From DAOUBP01 sp964513075 (GTDB taxonomy: Bacteria > Chloroflexota > Anaerolineae > CG2-30-64-16), in assembly GCA_964513075.1 (NCBI GenBank), contig CAZELR010000003.1, positions 1 through 64,000 on the forward strand: 64,000 bases of DNA, read 5' to 3'. The notes beneath the pieces were generated by a model that saw only the letters and a list, made by a program, of their open reading frames with translations, had not been told where the DNA came from and did no database searches. Positions 23,922 to 32,864 of the stretch are shown in pieces. How positions within the stretch are numbered: the first letter of the stretch is position 1; each line of letters opens with the position of its first letter. Both the position numbers and the translations under genes were made by a program.

Positions 23922-25857
23922 CGCCGCCAGAGACGTAGTGCGCGTCAACTCGCGCGGCCTGGACCAGCCACTGGTCCAGCTCCTGCCCCGGTACGCGGGG
24001 CAGGCTGTAGGGGTCAAAGTCGAGTGCATAGGGTGAGGGCGCCAGCCCGCCATCGGGGAGCACAGCCCCGGTGAAAGCGTAAGTGATGTTCTTGTTGCTG
24101 CCGGACTGTAACCCGGCAGCAGCGCTGGGGGACAATTTGTCCGGCAGCGCCAGGGTCGCCACCCGATAACCTGGCAACCAGGTCCCGATCTGGTCCACCG
24201 CCTCGGCCAACGCATTGCGGACTTCCTCAGTGCTCAAGGCCTTCAACGTTTGTCCGTTGTTCGGCTGGGCGCCCACCTCCATGCCCCATGCTACCAACCG
24301 TTGCAGCTTGGTCGCTGCAAGATCTGCACTGCCGAAGGGCGCCGTGGTGGCGGGATCGTCCCCCGGTCGCACGAAGAAGGTGGCGCGCAACGGCCAGTCG
24401 GCCGGGTGCGCTGCGTTCATATCCAACAGCACCCCTACGGCGCAGTCTGGATCGATTGCACCCCCTGCAAGCAGGCGGAATTGCTCGGCGGTAGCGTCGT
24501 CGAAAGTGAGTGCCACCGGGCGTTTGCCAGCGGGAACGTTGCGCAACTTTCCTTCGGTCAGGTCCCGCAGGTTGATGGGATAGAAACCCATCGCCAACAA
24601 CGTCTCAAGAGCGGCCCGCAGCGTCTGCGGCGAGACAGCGTCGGCGCTGTCGACTGAGGCGAAGTTGCGATAAGCCAGCACCAGCACCTTGCCGCTCGGA
24701 TTAGGGATATAGCTGGCCTTTGCGCTGACCAACGCCTCGCGCGTGTATTGCACCGCCGGGTCCCACAGCATCCAGCCGCGGCCGCCGGCCTCGCGCGCCC
24801 CCTCCATCTGAAGACGTATCTGGCTTGGGGTATAGACCCGGCCATCGAAAGCGTAATCCTGGAAGTCCTGCAGCCAGGGTCGCACCTGGATGGCGGGATT
24901 GACTGCCCGCGCCCGGGCAAACGTGCGTTGGGTGCTCAGATGGACGATCTCATACGGATATGCGACGGCATTGTCGTACTGCTCCGACTCTCCGGGCAGG
25001 CCCGCGTTAAAGGTCGACGGGTAAAGCATGGGGGCCAGCACGTCCACATAGGGCGCCAGGGCCTCGATGTGCTGGCCGATGCCCAGGTCGTCGGGCACCC
25101 AGGCCGTGTAGCCGAAGATGTCGACGCCAAGTTTGGTTCCGAGTGGTGTGATGGCCTGGTGTACGAGATCCAGGAATCCGGTGATGGCCTTTGTCCGGTT
25201 CTCTTCGTTGTTGGCCAGGCTGAAAACGGTGTTGCCGATATTGCCATCGGTGGGGAAGCGAACATAGTCGAACTGGACTTCATCGAACCCGAGTTGCGCG
25301 GCTTCCAACGCGAGCGCAGCATTGTAATCCCAGGTGCTCTGGCGGAACGGATCCACCCACCCCATGCCCTCCTGGTCGTGCCACACATGCCCCGTCGTCA
25401 CGTCGATGACTGCCCAGTCCGGCCGAGCCTCTGCCAGAAGGTCATCCTTGAAGGTGACGATGCGCGCAATAGTGTAGATGTTATGCTGCTGGAACCAGCT
25501 CAGGAACGCTGCGGAGTCCCGAATCACGGGCGCTTGATCAGCGCCGATCCCCTTTGCCACTTTTACCTGGGAGGGGAAGCTGAGCAGACCGTGATCGCTT
25601 TTAAAGTCGAAGACCACGGCGTTAAGTTCTGTGTCTTCCAGCAGGCCCTGCACGCGCTGCATGAAGCCGGCGTCCCCCATAGCCGAATAGGAGACATAGA
25701 TTCCCTTGATATACCCCGTGCGATCTACCTCGCCTGCGGCCGCCGGATGAGGCATGAGCGCCTCGCCGGGTGCGGTCTGCCGTGGAGCGCTGGCCGGGGC
25801 CGCCGAAGCCAGGAGGATCAGGCCGGCGAGCAGGAGCGAAACTGACCGATAGCGCAT
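23917..25857 (-). CDS. Secreted DUF4015-type glycoside hydrolase with deacetylase-like C-terminal domain
   Basis: A 646-residue exported protein with a clear signal peptide (about 1-24; LLLAGLILLASAAPASA). Residues about 47-385 form a TIM-barrel DUF4015-like putative glycoside hydrolase: GIYVSYSAMGD, AVVFDFKSDHG, EVQFDYVRFPTDG (likely acid/base region) and VDVLAPMLYPS. Residues about 400-640 resemble a NodB polysaccharide deacetylase fold (VALTFDDATAEQF), but the metal-binding histidines are not evident, so this part may be inactive or sugar-binding. Probably acts on cell-wall or environmental polysaccharide. It is preceded by a gap of 87 bases to hpt. Confidence 0.75.
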   Translation of the reverse strand: MRYRSVSLLLAGLILLASAAPASAPRQTAPGEALMPHPAAAGEVDRTGYIKGIYVSYSAMGDAGFMQRVQGLLEDTELNAVVFDFKSDHGLLSFPSQVKVAKGIGADQAPVIRDSAAFLSWFQQHNIYTIARIVTFKDDLLAEARPDWAVIDVTTGHVWHDQEGMGWVDPFRQSTWDYNAALALEAAQLGFDEVQFDYVRFPTDGNIGNTVFSLANNEENRTKAITGFLDLVHQAITPLGTKLGVDIFGYTAWVPDDLGIGQHIEALAPYVDVLAPMLYPSTFNAGLPGESEQYDNAVAYPYEIVHLSTQRTFARARAVNPAIQVRPWLQDFQDYAFDGRVYTPSQIRLQMEGAREAGGRGWMLWDPAVQYTREALVSAKASYIPNPSGKVLVLAYRNFASVDSADAVSPQTLRAALETLLAMGFYPINLRDLTEGKLRNVPAGKRPVALTFDDATAEQFRLLAGGAIDPDCAVGVLLDMNAAHPADWPLRATFFVRPGDDPATTAPFGSADLAATKLQRLVAWGMEVGAQPNNGQTLKALSTEEVRNALAEAVDQIGTWLPGYRVATLALPDKLSPSAAAGLQSGSNKNITYAFTGAVLPDGGLAPSPYALDFDPYSLPRVPGQELDQWLVQAARVDAHYVSGGE

Positions 25858-25944
25858 GGTTCTCTCTCAGTATGGAAGGATGCGGGCGGTCCGACGTCGG
25901 ACTTCCGCATCATAGCCGAAGGTGCACGGATGCGCAAGGCCGCA

Positions 25945-26517
25945 TCAGCCCCCCAACTTCAATACCTCTGCTCGGAGCTCGGCCACGTAGGGCAGGTGCC
26001 GGTACGCCTCTTTGTAGTCCAAGCCGTAGCCGACGACGAATCGATCCGGCAGGTTGAAGCCCACATAGCGCAGCGGTATCTCGGCGATGCGATGCTGCGG
26101 TTTGTTGAACAGCGTGCAGACCTGCAAGCTGGCCGGGCCACGCGCCCGCAACACTCGCAGCAGGTAGCTGAGGGTCAGGCCGGTGTCGATGACATCTTCC
26201 ACGAACAGCAGGTGCTGGCCCTCCACCGTCTCTTCCAGGTCTTTCACCAACCGCACCCCCCCCTTGGCCGTCGCCTGGGGGGCATAACGGGTGATGGCCA
26301 TGTAATCTACCCGCACCTGGGTCGTGATGGTGCGCAGCAGGTCGCTCATGAAGAAGACAACCCCTTTCAAGACGCCCACCATCAGCGGGTTTAATCCGGC
26401 ATAATCCTCACTGATCTGGCCGCCCAGTTCGGCCACACGGGCACGGATATCGGCTTCGGTGAATAGGGTGCGGCCCAGGCCGCGGGTCAGCTCATTGGGC
26501 GCAGGATCGGTTTCCAT
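25945..26517 (-). CDS. hpt: Hypoxanthine phosphoribosyltransferase
   Basis: A 190-residue purine-salvage enzyme that makes IMP/GMP from hypoxanthine/guanine and PRPP. The PRPP-binding motif LLFVEDVIDTGLTLS is at about 103-117; LNPLMVGVLKGVVFFMSDLLR supplies the N-terminal loop and FVVGYGLDYKEAYRHLPYV the C-terminal hood, all typical of Hpt. The start is ATG 26517, 4 bases after the stop of the preceding gene, so it belongs to an operon with the nuclease-like and kinase-like genes. Length is normal for the family. Confidence 0.92.
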   Translation of the reverse strand: METDPAPNELTRGLGRTLFTEADIRARVAELGGQISEDYAGLNPLMVGVLKGVVFFMSDLLRTITTQVRVDYMAITRYAPQATAKGGVRLVKDLEETVEGQHLLFVEDVIDTGLTLSYLLRVLRARGPASLQVCTLFNKPQHRIAEIPLRYVGFNLPDRFVVGYGLDYKEAYRHLPYVAELRAEVLKLGG

Positions 26518-26521
26518 GGTT

Positions 26522-26881
26522 TCACAGCTCGTTTTCCATCAGTGCCGGGTAGTCATCCACCCCGAACTTCAGCATTAACGTGCGCAGATCGCCCCGCTTG
26601 AACAGCTTGATGTTCACATCGGGGTACAGTTCGCGCAGCTTTCTCAATTTGCGGTTCTTGTGGCGCACCTGGTTGGGCAGCATGGTGGTCAGTTCCACGT
26701 ACAGGTCCTGATCGGACAGGTAAAAGTCGGGGCTGAACGCCTCGGTGACGTTGCCGTGCGCGTCCCGCGCCAGCACGAAGGTGCGCGGCTCGTATTCCCA
26801 CGGAATCCCATAGAAGTCAAGGATGCGCGCGAATTCGGCCTCGATCGGGTGGGCAAAGGGGGGTGGAGTCTCGACTGTCAT
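26522..26881 (-). CDS. Small PD-(D/E)XK nuclease-like protein
   Basis: A 119-residue conserved-looking protein. The order HPIEAEFARILDFYGIPWEYEPRTF, SPDFYL and LYVELTTML followed by a basic KNRKLRKLRELYP helix resembles the alpha-beta core of PD-(D/E)XK nucleases (E, D, E), although the usual ExK is here ELT. It could equally be a nuclease-fold protein that has lost activity. Its ATG (26881) overlaps the kinase-like stop by four bases (ATGA), and hpt follows 4 bases after, so the three genes form one operon. Confidence 0.55.
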   Translation of the reverse strand: MTVETPPPFAHPIEAEFARILDFYGIPWEYEPRTFVLARDAHGNVTEAFSPDFYLSDQDLYVELTTMLPNQVRHKNRKLRKLRELYPDVNIKLFKRGDLRTLMLKFGVDDYPALMENEL

Positions 26882-27486
26882 GCTGCGACCCTCTCCACCG
26901 CGGATGCGTTCGCCGCGCGGTCGCTTGCTCCCAGCCGCACCACTGCCTCGCACACCAGGACGGTCGCGGCCGGCACGTCCAGGCACGCCATGTTGATTAC
27001 GAGATCGTATAGTGCCGGATCATTTAAGTGCAGGCCGTGCTGCCGGCGCAAGTAGGTGGCCCGCGCCAGGTCTGAGGCGTCGATGCGCGCTGCGGCCACC
27101 TCAGCCGGGACCCCGCAGCGCGCCTGCACGGCGGCGATACGCTGCTCGCGCGGTGCGATGATGCGGACGCGAAGCGTGTTGGGCCGGCCGGCCAGCACCG
27201 CCTGACTGCCGCGGCCTACCAGCAGCACGTCTCCTTCTGCGGCTAGCTCAGCGATGACTTCGGCAACTTTCTGGCCGTAGAGACGCCGTGCAGCCGCACT
27301 GGGTTTGACCCCCAGCAGCCCCAGTTCATCGATCGTGGCCAGGGCAACTTCAGGTGCGCCGGCCGCGAGCGCCGCGCGGTTGATCAGCTCGCGGCCGACC
27401 AGGCGCAGCCCCAGTCTCTGGGCGACAGCCAGGGCGACATCGTCACCTCGGCTGCCCAATTGGCGGGAAAGGGTAATAACCGGCAT
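26878..27486 (-). CDS. Cytidylate kinase-like family protein
   Basis: A 202-residue protein of the cytidylate-kinase-like family (PF13189 type). It opens PVITLSRQLGSRGDDVALAVA, where GSRG replaces a classical P-loop GSGG, and contains VLLVGRGSQAVLA, VRIIAPREQRI and ATYLRRQHGLHLNDPALYDLVINM, which are characteristic. The family is widespread in anaerobes and its substrate is not established. It is the first gene of the minus-strand trio with the nuclease-like gene and hpt. Between it and recD2 (27487-27542) lies a GAAACCGGGTTTC-type repeat. Confidence 0.75.
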   Translation of the reverse strand: MPVITLSRQLGSRGDDVALAVAQRLGLRLVGRELINRAALAAGAPEVALATIDELGLLGVKPSAAARRLYGQKVAEVIAELAAEGDVLLVGRGSQAVLAGRPNTLRVRIIAPREQRIAAVQARCGVPAEVAAARIDASDLARATYLRRQHGLHLNDPALYDLVINMACLDVPAATVLVCEAVVRLGASDRAANASAVERVAA

Positions 27487-27542
27487 AGTGCCTCCCTGAT
27501 CCTGGGAACCCGGGGATCTCCGGGAAACCGGGTTTCAGAAAT

Positions 27543-29846
27543 TCAAAATGACAGACGGTCCGCCAGCCCAGAATAGCGCTCTCGGGCGCGGTCGTTGTGC
27601 ACGGCGATCGCAATGGCGCGGGAACTGCCCACCAGGACAGCCAGCTTTTGCGCGCGTGTCACCGCGGTGTAGAGCAGGTTGCGCTGCAACATCATGTAGT
27701 GCGTCGGTAACAACGGGATCACGACCGCCGGAAACTCGCTGCCCTGCGCTTTGTGGATGCTCACGGCGTACGCATGGGTCAACTCGTCTAATTCTGTGAA
27801 GTCGTAAGCCACTGGGCGTTCATCTATCCTCACCGTGACCGTCTGCTCTTCCAGATCGATCGCCGCGATCTGCCCCATGTCACCGTTGAAGACATCCTTG
27901 TCGTAGTTATTTCGGATTTGCATCACCCGGTCGCCGACGCGCAAGACGCGGCCGCCCGCTCCCCGTTCCGCAGCGTCCGGCCGCGGTGGGTTTAGGGTGG
28001 CCTGCAGGCGCTCATTCAGCGCAGACACCCCTACTTCCCCTCGGTGCATCGGACTCAATACCTGAATTTGGTCGGAGCGCAGGCCGAATTTGTCCGGAAT
28101 GCGTTTGTTCACCAGCTCTACGACCAGATCTGCCGCCTTGGCGGAATCCTCCTCTTTGAAAAGGAAGAAGTCCACCGAGTTCTTGTTATCGAAGATCGGC
28201 AATTGCCCCTGGTTGATGCGGTGCGCATTGGTAATGATGTAGCTGCCCTCTGGCTGGCGGAAGATCGTATCCAGGCGCACGACAGCGCAGGTGCCCGGCA
28301 TCAGGGACCAGGCGTCAGGGGCCGGACCGGCTTCCGATTCCAGGCCCTTGCTCCTTGCCCCTTGCTCGATCGCGGTGATGATGTCGTGCAGCACATTGCC
28401 CGCGCCGACGCTGGGCAACTGGTCGATGTCGCCAACCAGCAACAGGTGTGCGCCCGGGGGGATTGCTTTCAGCAGATGATTGGTCAGCAGCAGGTCCAGC
28501 ATCGAGGCTTCGTCGACGATGATCAGGTCGGCATCGAGCGGATTCTCTTCATTGCGTTGAAACAGCACGCCGCCCGCAGGCTTGAACTCCAACAACCGGT
28601 GGATCGTCTTGGCGGAACGGTCGGTGGCTTCAGCCAGCCGCTTGGCAGCGCGGCCGGTCGGCGAAGCCAGCGCCACGCGCCCCCCGGCCGCCTCGGCCAG
28701 GCGCAGGATGCTCCGGGTGCAGGTGGTCTTGCCGGTGCCCGGCCCGCCGGTAAGCACGGTTACGCGGCAGGTCAGCGCCGCCTGCACCGCCTCCATCTGG
28801 CGCGGGGTCAGCAGCACCCGGCTCTTCTGCTGCAACAGAGCAAACGCGGCCGGCCAATCGAACGCGTGGAACGCGGCCAGCCGGTCCTCTGGGGCCTGGG
28901 CCAGGCGGTGCAGCCGGTTTGTGACGCCGATCTCGCCTTTGTAGAAAGGGATCAGATAGACAGGCCGCTCTTCCGCCAGCGCGGATAGCCCCTCTTTTTG
29001 CTTCCCCTTTGCCGTCACAGGGGAGTGAGGGGCGGGTTCCTCTACCCATACCTGCTCTGTCTCTTGCAGCACCCGGACCCCCTCCTCTGCCTGACCCGGT
29101 TGAACGCCCAACAATTCGGCAGCCCGTGTGGTAAGCTCGGCTGCAGGCAAGTACACGCTTCCCTCGTCCGCGGCCTGGCTCAACACATACGCCACACCAG
29201 CTGCCACCCGTTCCGGTGCATCATGGGCGATGCCCATGTCGCGCGCAATCTTGTCCGCAGTGATGAAGCCGATGCCGAAAACTTCGCGGGCCAGCCGGTA
29301 GGGGTCGTTCTGCACCACCTCGATGGCATCGTCACCGTACTGTTTATAGATGCGTACGGCCAGCCCGGTGGAGACGCCATGGCTTTGCAGGAAGAGCATC
29401 ACCTCTTTGATCTTCCGCTGCTCCGCCCAGGCGCGCACGATCAGGTCCACGCGCTTGCGGCCCACCCCTAACACCTCATGCAGCCGGGCCGGCGTTTCTT
29501 CGATGACGTGCAGGGTGTCCAGGCCAAACTTGCGCACGATCCGCTTTGCAGTCACCGGACCGACGCCCTTGATCAGCCCGCTGCCCAGGTACTTCTCTAC
29601 CCCGGCGATCGTAGCTGGCAGCACGGTGCGCACGCTCTCGGCTTTGAACTGCCGGCCATATTGTGGATGTGCGGCCCACGCGCCCGTGACGATCACCGAT
29701 TCGCCCACATTGACGCCCAGCATATTGCCCACGACCGCCACAGTGTAGGCCTGACCATCGGGCTGCAACTGGGCCACGGTGTAGCCGTTCTCCTCGTTGT
29801 GATAGGTGACGCGCTCGACGGTGCCGCGCAGGGTATCGGGTGTCAC
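27543..29846 (-). CDS. recD2: RecD2-type ATP-dependent DNA helicase
   Basis: A 767-residue SF1B helicase (5'-3'), the RecBC-independent RecD2 form. The N-terminal OB-like region begins TLRGTVERVTYHNEENGYTV, followed by helix-hairpin-helix repeats (YLGSGLIKGVGPVTAKRIV; VLGVGRKRVDLI; EVFGIGFITADKIA). Then come Walker A GGPGTGKTT, Walker B IIVDEASMLD and C-terminal AYAVSIHKAQGSEFPAVVIPL. The frame is open far upstream on this strand, but GTG 29846 has GGAG at good spacing and matches the family start; ATG 29901 is an alternative. Acts in DNA repair and stress tolerance. Divergent from the subtilase gene. Confidence 0.9.
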   Translation of the reverse strand: MTPDTLRGTVERVTYHNEENGYTVAQLQPDGQAYTVAVVGNMLGVNVGESVIVTGAWAAHPQYGRQFKAESVRTVLPATIAGVEKYLGSGLIKGVGPVTAKRIVRKFGLDTLHVIEETPARLHEVLGVGRKRVDLIVRAWAEQRKIKEVMLFLQSHGVSTGLAVRIYKQYGDDAIEVVQNDPYRLAREVFGIGFITADKIARDMGIAHDAPERVAAGVAYVLSQAADEGSVYLPAAELTTRAAELLGVQPGQAEEGVRVLQETEQVWVEEPAPHSPVTAKGKQKEGLSALAEERPVYLIPFYKGEIGVTNRLHRLAQAPEDRLAAFHAFDWPAAFALLQQKSRVLLTPRQMEAVQAALTCRVTVLTGGPGTGKTTCTRSILRLAEAAGGRVALASPTGRAAKRLAEATDRSAKTIHRLLEFKPAGGVLFQRNEENPLDADLIIVDEASMLDLLLTNHLLKAIPPGAHLLLVGDIDQLPSVGAGNVLHDIITAIEQGARSKGLESEAGPAPDAWSLMPGTCAVVRLDTIFRQPEGSYIITNAHRINQGQLPIFDNKNSVDFFLFKEEDSAKAADLVVELVNKRIPDKFGLRSDQIQVLSPMHRGEVGVSALNERLQATLNPPRPDAAERGAGGRVLRVGDRVMQIRNNYDKDVFNGDMGQIAAIDLEEQTVTVRIDERPVAYDFTELDELTHAYAVSIHKAQGSEFPAVVIPLLPTHYMMLQRNLLYTAVTRAQKLAVLVGSSRAIAIAVHNDRARERYSGLADRLSF

Positions 29847-29960
29847 GGTGTTTTTCTCCAGCCAGCATTGTACCAGAGGCAGCCAGGGGGTGAAAATGGT
29901 CATCCTTTGTGCTATAATACCTTCACCACAGTGTGCTGCGGTATACTCAAGGAGGGAGCC

Positions 29961-32378
29961 ATGAACCACAAGGTGTTGATCTACGCCACGCAGCGCCAGC
30001 GGCCGCGGCTGATCAAACAGGGCATCGATATCCTGGTACAGTACGACGACTACGTGCTGGCATACGCCAGCGACGAAGAGGTGGCGGATTTGCAAGTGAA
30101 AGGGTACGAGGTTGAGGTTTATGAAGCCGCGCCTGTGCGTGACGCGCCTGTTACCCGAGGCACCCGGGGTGTGACCGCAGCGGGCGGGGCTGAGCTGGCG
30201 ACCACACCTGGCATGCACGGCCCGCCCCCGACAACATACGGCCCTGGTCGTCATTACTACGTGGTTGACTTCATTGGACCGATCAAGAGCGCATGGTTGA
30301 AGGAGTTGCAGGCGAACGGCGGTGTGTTGCAGGAGCCTGTGCCGCCGACCGCTTATATCGTGGCCCTGGACCAACCCGCCTATGATTGGCTGCTGAGCGA
30401 TCCTCGCTATGTGAATTCGGTGACGCACTACAGCGCCGAGATGCGCATGAGCCCGGATCTGCTGGATACCATCGGCTCGGATCCGGCGCTGGCGCGCGGG
30501 GCCCTTCGCGGCGGCGCGCTGGAGCCCGATGTCGCGGCCAAGGCTCCCCCCGGAGTAGAACGCGTGTCGGCTATCTTCCTGGTGCGATTCTTCAATTCGG
30601 ATGACCTGGAGCAAGCACTGCCGGCCATTCGCGGCTTGGGTGGCACACCCAGTGATCCGACCCCCGACAGCACCGTGATCACCGTTGGCTTCGAGCAGGA
30701 TGACCCGGCACTGGCCGCCAAAGTGGAGCAGTTGGCGCATTTGCATGGTGTCCGTTCGGTGGAACCGCACGTGCTGCGCCAGTTGCGCAACGATGCGGCC
30801 GCCCGGCTGATGGGCGCGCAGGAGGTGCTGGCCCCTTCGGGGTTAGGTCTTAGTGGCCGGGGCGAGATCGTCGGAGTGGCTGACTCGGGGCTGGACACCG
30901 GAGATCCAGAGACCATCCACCCGGATTTTTTCGGTCGGGTGGTAGCCATTCATAGCTGGCCCGTGGCCTCCGACTGGGCGTCGGTAGCGACAAACGTTGG
31001 AGAGGACGACGGACCGGCCGACACTCGTTCCGGCCATGGTACACATGTTGCGGGTTCAGTGTGCGGGGATGGGTCAGCCTCGCTTTCTGTGCAAAGTGCG
31101 GCTGTGCGCGGCCTGGCGTTTGGGGCCGGGCTGGTGTTTCAGGCCATCGAACAGCGGCTGGTATGGACGACGGCCTATCGCACCGCCTACTATCAGCGCT
31201 ATCGGCGTTACCCCCCGGATTACGGGCTGGCCGGCCTGCCCGTCGACCTGACGCTGCTATTCCAACAGGCTTACGACGCCGGCGTGCGCATTCACAGCAA
31301 CAGTTGGGGCGGCGGTGATTTCGGCGTTTACGACAGCTATTCGGAAGCGGTGGATCGGTTCTCTTGGGAGCATAAAGACTTTCTGATTCTGTTCGCCGCC
31401 GGCAACGATGGCTCGGACGGGGACCGGGATGGTGTCGTGGACGACGGCAGCGTCACCCCGCCCGGCACCGCAAAGAACTGCATCACCGTAGGCGCTGCCG
31501 AGTCAGTGCGCAGCCAAGGCGGCTACCAGCAGCCCTATGGCAAGTTGTGGGCCAGTTACTATCCGACCACCCCTTTAAGCACCGACAAGCCATCGGACAA
31601 TGCCGATGATATCGCCGCCTTCAGCAGTCGTGGTCCCGTGCGCGATGGCCGGGTGAAGCCCGACCTGCTGGCTCCCGGCACCAATATACTCTCCACGCGC
31701 TCGCAGGCGCTTGTCAGTGGCGCCTCCTTGGGCTGGGGGGCGTGGTCCATGAGCAACAAGTATATGTTCGATGGCGGAACCAGCATGGCCACGCCGCTGC
31801 TCGCTGGCGCAGCGGCCGTGGTGCGCAGCTATCTGCGCAGCGTGAAGCGGCGCGCCAATCCCAGCGCTGCGCTGGTGAAGGCCACGTTGCTCCATGGCGC
31901 ACAGTACCGGCGTTACCGCCATGCACCTGCTGCCGGGGGGCTATATGACTTTGCCCAGGGGTGGGGGCACTTGGATTTGGCAAGCGTGCTGGCGCCGGCT
32001 GCTGAGGTGAACGTGCGCTGGTATGAGGGCCAGGCTGGCCTCAACACCGGGCAAAGTTGGAAGTGGTCGTGTCAGGTGCTGCATACCGGCACACCGTTGG
32101 CCCTCACGCTGGTGTGGACCGACTACCCGGGCAGTGCAGGCGTCTACCCTAACCTGGTGAACGATCTGGACCTGGTAGTGACCAGTCCAACGGGCAAGAC
32201 ATACTATGGCAATAGCCAGCCGGGTCAAAGCGGCGGCGCGTGCGATAGGGCCAACAATGTAGAACGGATCATCATCCCTCGGCCAGAAGCCGGGCGCTAC
32301 ACCATTCGGGTGCGTGGATTCAACGTGCCGCGCGGGCCCCAGGCTTTTGCGCTGGTCTATTCGGGGGCAATCAGCTAG
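29961..32378 (+). CDS. S8 family subtilisin-like serine protease
   Basis: An 805-residue protease. The catalytic triad is visible: Asp in GVADSGLDTG (about residue 308), His in GHGTHVAGSVCG (about 358) and Ser in GTSMATPLLAGA (about 608). Some 300 residues precede the catalytic domain and may act as a propeptide-like or substrate-binding region; the C-terminus (about 675-805; LVWTDYPGS, LVNDLDLVVTSPTG, RPEAGRYTIRVRG) is a beta-sandwich P/CUB-like domain. No signal peptide is apparent, so it may work inside the cell or be exported unusually. GGAGGG at 29951-29956 supports ATG 29961. TATAAT at 29913-29918 is a likely -10. Confidence 0.85.
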   Translation: MNHKVLIYATQRQRPRLIKQGIDILVQYDDYVLAYASDEEVADLQVKGYEVEVYEAAPVRDAPVTRGTRGVTAAGGAELATTPGMHGPPPTTYGPGRHYYVVDFIGPIKSAWLKELQANGGVLQEPVPPTAYIVALDQPAYDWLLSDPRYVNSVTHYSAEMRMSPDLLDTIGSDPALARGALRGGALEPDVAAKAPPGVERVSAIFLVRFFNSDDLEQALPAIRGLGGTPSDPTPDSTVITVGFEQDDPALAAKVEQLAHLHGVRSVEPHVLRQLRNDAAARLMGAQEVLAPSGLGLSGRGEIVGVADSGLDTGDPETIHPDFFGRVVAIHSWPVASDWASVATNVGEDDGPADTRSGHGTHVAGSVCGDGSASLSVQSAAVRGLAFGAGLVFQAIEQRLVWTTAYRTAYYQRYRRYPPDYGLAGLPVDLTLLFQQAYDAGVRIHSNSWGGGDFGVYDSYSEAVDRFSWEHKDFLILFAAGNDGSDGDRDGVVDDGSVTPPGTAKNCITVGAAESVRSQGGYQQPYGKLWASYYPTTPLSTDKPSDNADDIAAFSSRGPVRDGRVKPDLLAPGTNILSTRSQALVSGASLGWGAWSMSNKYMFDGGTSMATPLLAGAAAVVRSYLRSVKRRANPSAALVKATLLHGAQYRRYRHAPAAGGLYDFAQGWGHLDLASVLAPAAEVNVRWYEGQAGLNTGQSWKWSCQVLHTGTPLALTLVWTDYPGSAGVYPNLVNDLDLVVTSPTGKTYYGNSQPGQSGGACDRANNVERIIIPRPEAGRYTIRVRGFNVPRGPQAFALVYSGAIS

Positions 32379-32381
32379 GCG

Positions 32382-32792
32382 CTACTTTGTTTCGGCCTTG
32401 GCCTGCACCCTGGCCTCAAAACGCGCCAGATCGATGAGTGCGCGTTCGTGCAGCCCATCGCCGATCAGATCGATGCCATCATGGGCGCTTACTTTAAAGG
32501 TCAAGCGCCTGCCGTTCACCTCGAGCAGCTCGGCGGTCGCAGTGACGGTGGCGCCGACAGGTGTGGCCGCCAGGTGCCGCACGTTGACCAGGGTGCCCAC
32601 CGACTGCTGGCCGGGGGTCAGGTAGGGCGCCAGGCCGTTGACCGCCGCGCGTTCCATGAGCCGCACCATCTCAGGCGTGGCAAAGACCGCTACCGCGCCG
32701 CTACCCAGGTGACGCGCAGTGACCTCGGTTGAGACAACAATGGTCGCGGTTCCGATCAAGCCGCGCGGGAATGGGGTGGTTGGGTCGGGCAT
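32382..32792 (-). CDS. Hot-dog thioesterase, fluoroacetyl-CoA-thioesterase-like
   Basis: A 136-residue hot-dog-fold protein of the FlK-like family. The sequence TPEMVRLMERAA (E in the catalytic helix), QQSVGTLVNVRHLAATPVG (T and H equivalents) and a closing GLHERALID strand are typical of acyl-CoA thioesterases of this group. The substrate need not be fluoroacetyl-CoA; most bacterial homologues are uncharacterised. It is convergent with the subtilase gene, with 3 bases between the stops, and follows the ftsH terminator. Confidence 0.8.
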   Translation of the reverse strand: MPDPTTPFPRGLIGTATIVVSTEVTARHLGSGAVAVFATPEMVRLMERAAVNGLAPYLTPGQQSVGTLVNVRHLAATPVGATVTATAELLEVNGRRLTFKVSAHDGIDLIGDGLHERALIDLARFEARVQAKAETK

Positions 32793-32821
32793 ACTGGCGA
32801 ACTCCCGATGAAGGGGTGTGC

Positions 32822-32859
32822 AACGTGAGAGCCCCGAACCTGCTTGGGGCTCTCACGTT
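32822..32859 (-). terminator. Terminator after ftsH (14-bp perfect stem)
   Basis: AACGTGAGAGCCCC at 32822-32835 pairs perfectly with 32846-32859 across a 10-base loop. It lies just beyond the ftsH stop on the minus strand. The T-run is weak, so it may be bidirectional or factor-assisted. Confidence 0.65.
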
Positions 32860-32864
32860 ATGTT

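Noticed and set aside
24748..25845. A long plus-strand open frame antisense to the DUF4015 hydrolase
   Set aside because: It mirrors the hydrolase coding sequence and shows no motifs; long antisense frames are expected at this GC content.
29847..30770. A 300-residue N-terminal extension of RecD2
   Set aside because: It overlaps the coding sequence of the subtilase on the opposite strand and has no family similarity; GTG 29846 has a ribosome-binding site and fits RecD2 length.
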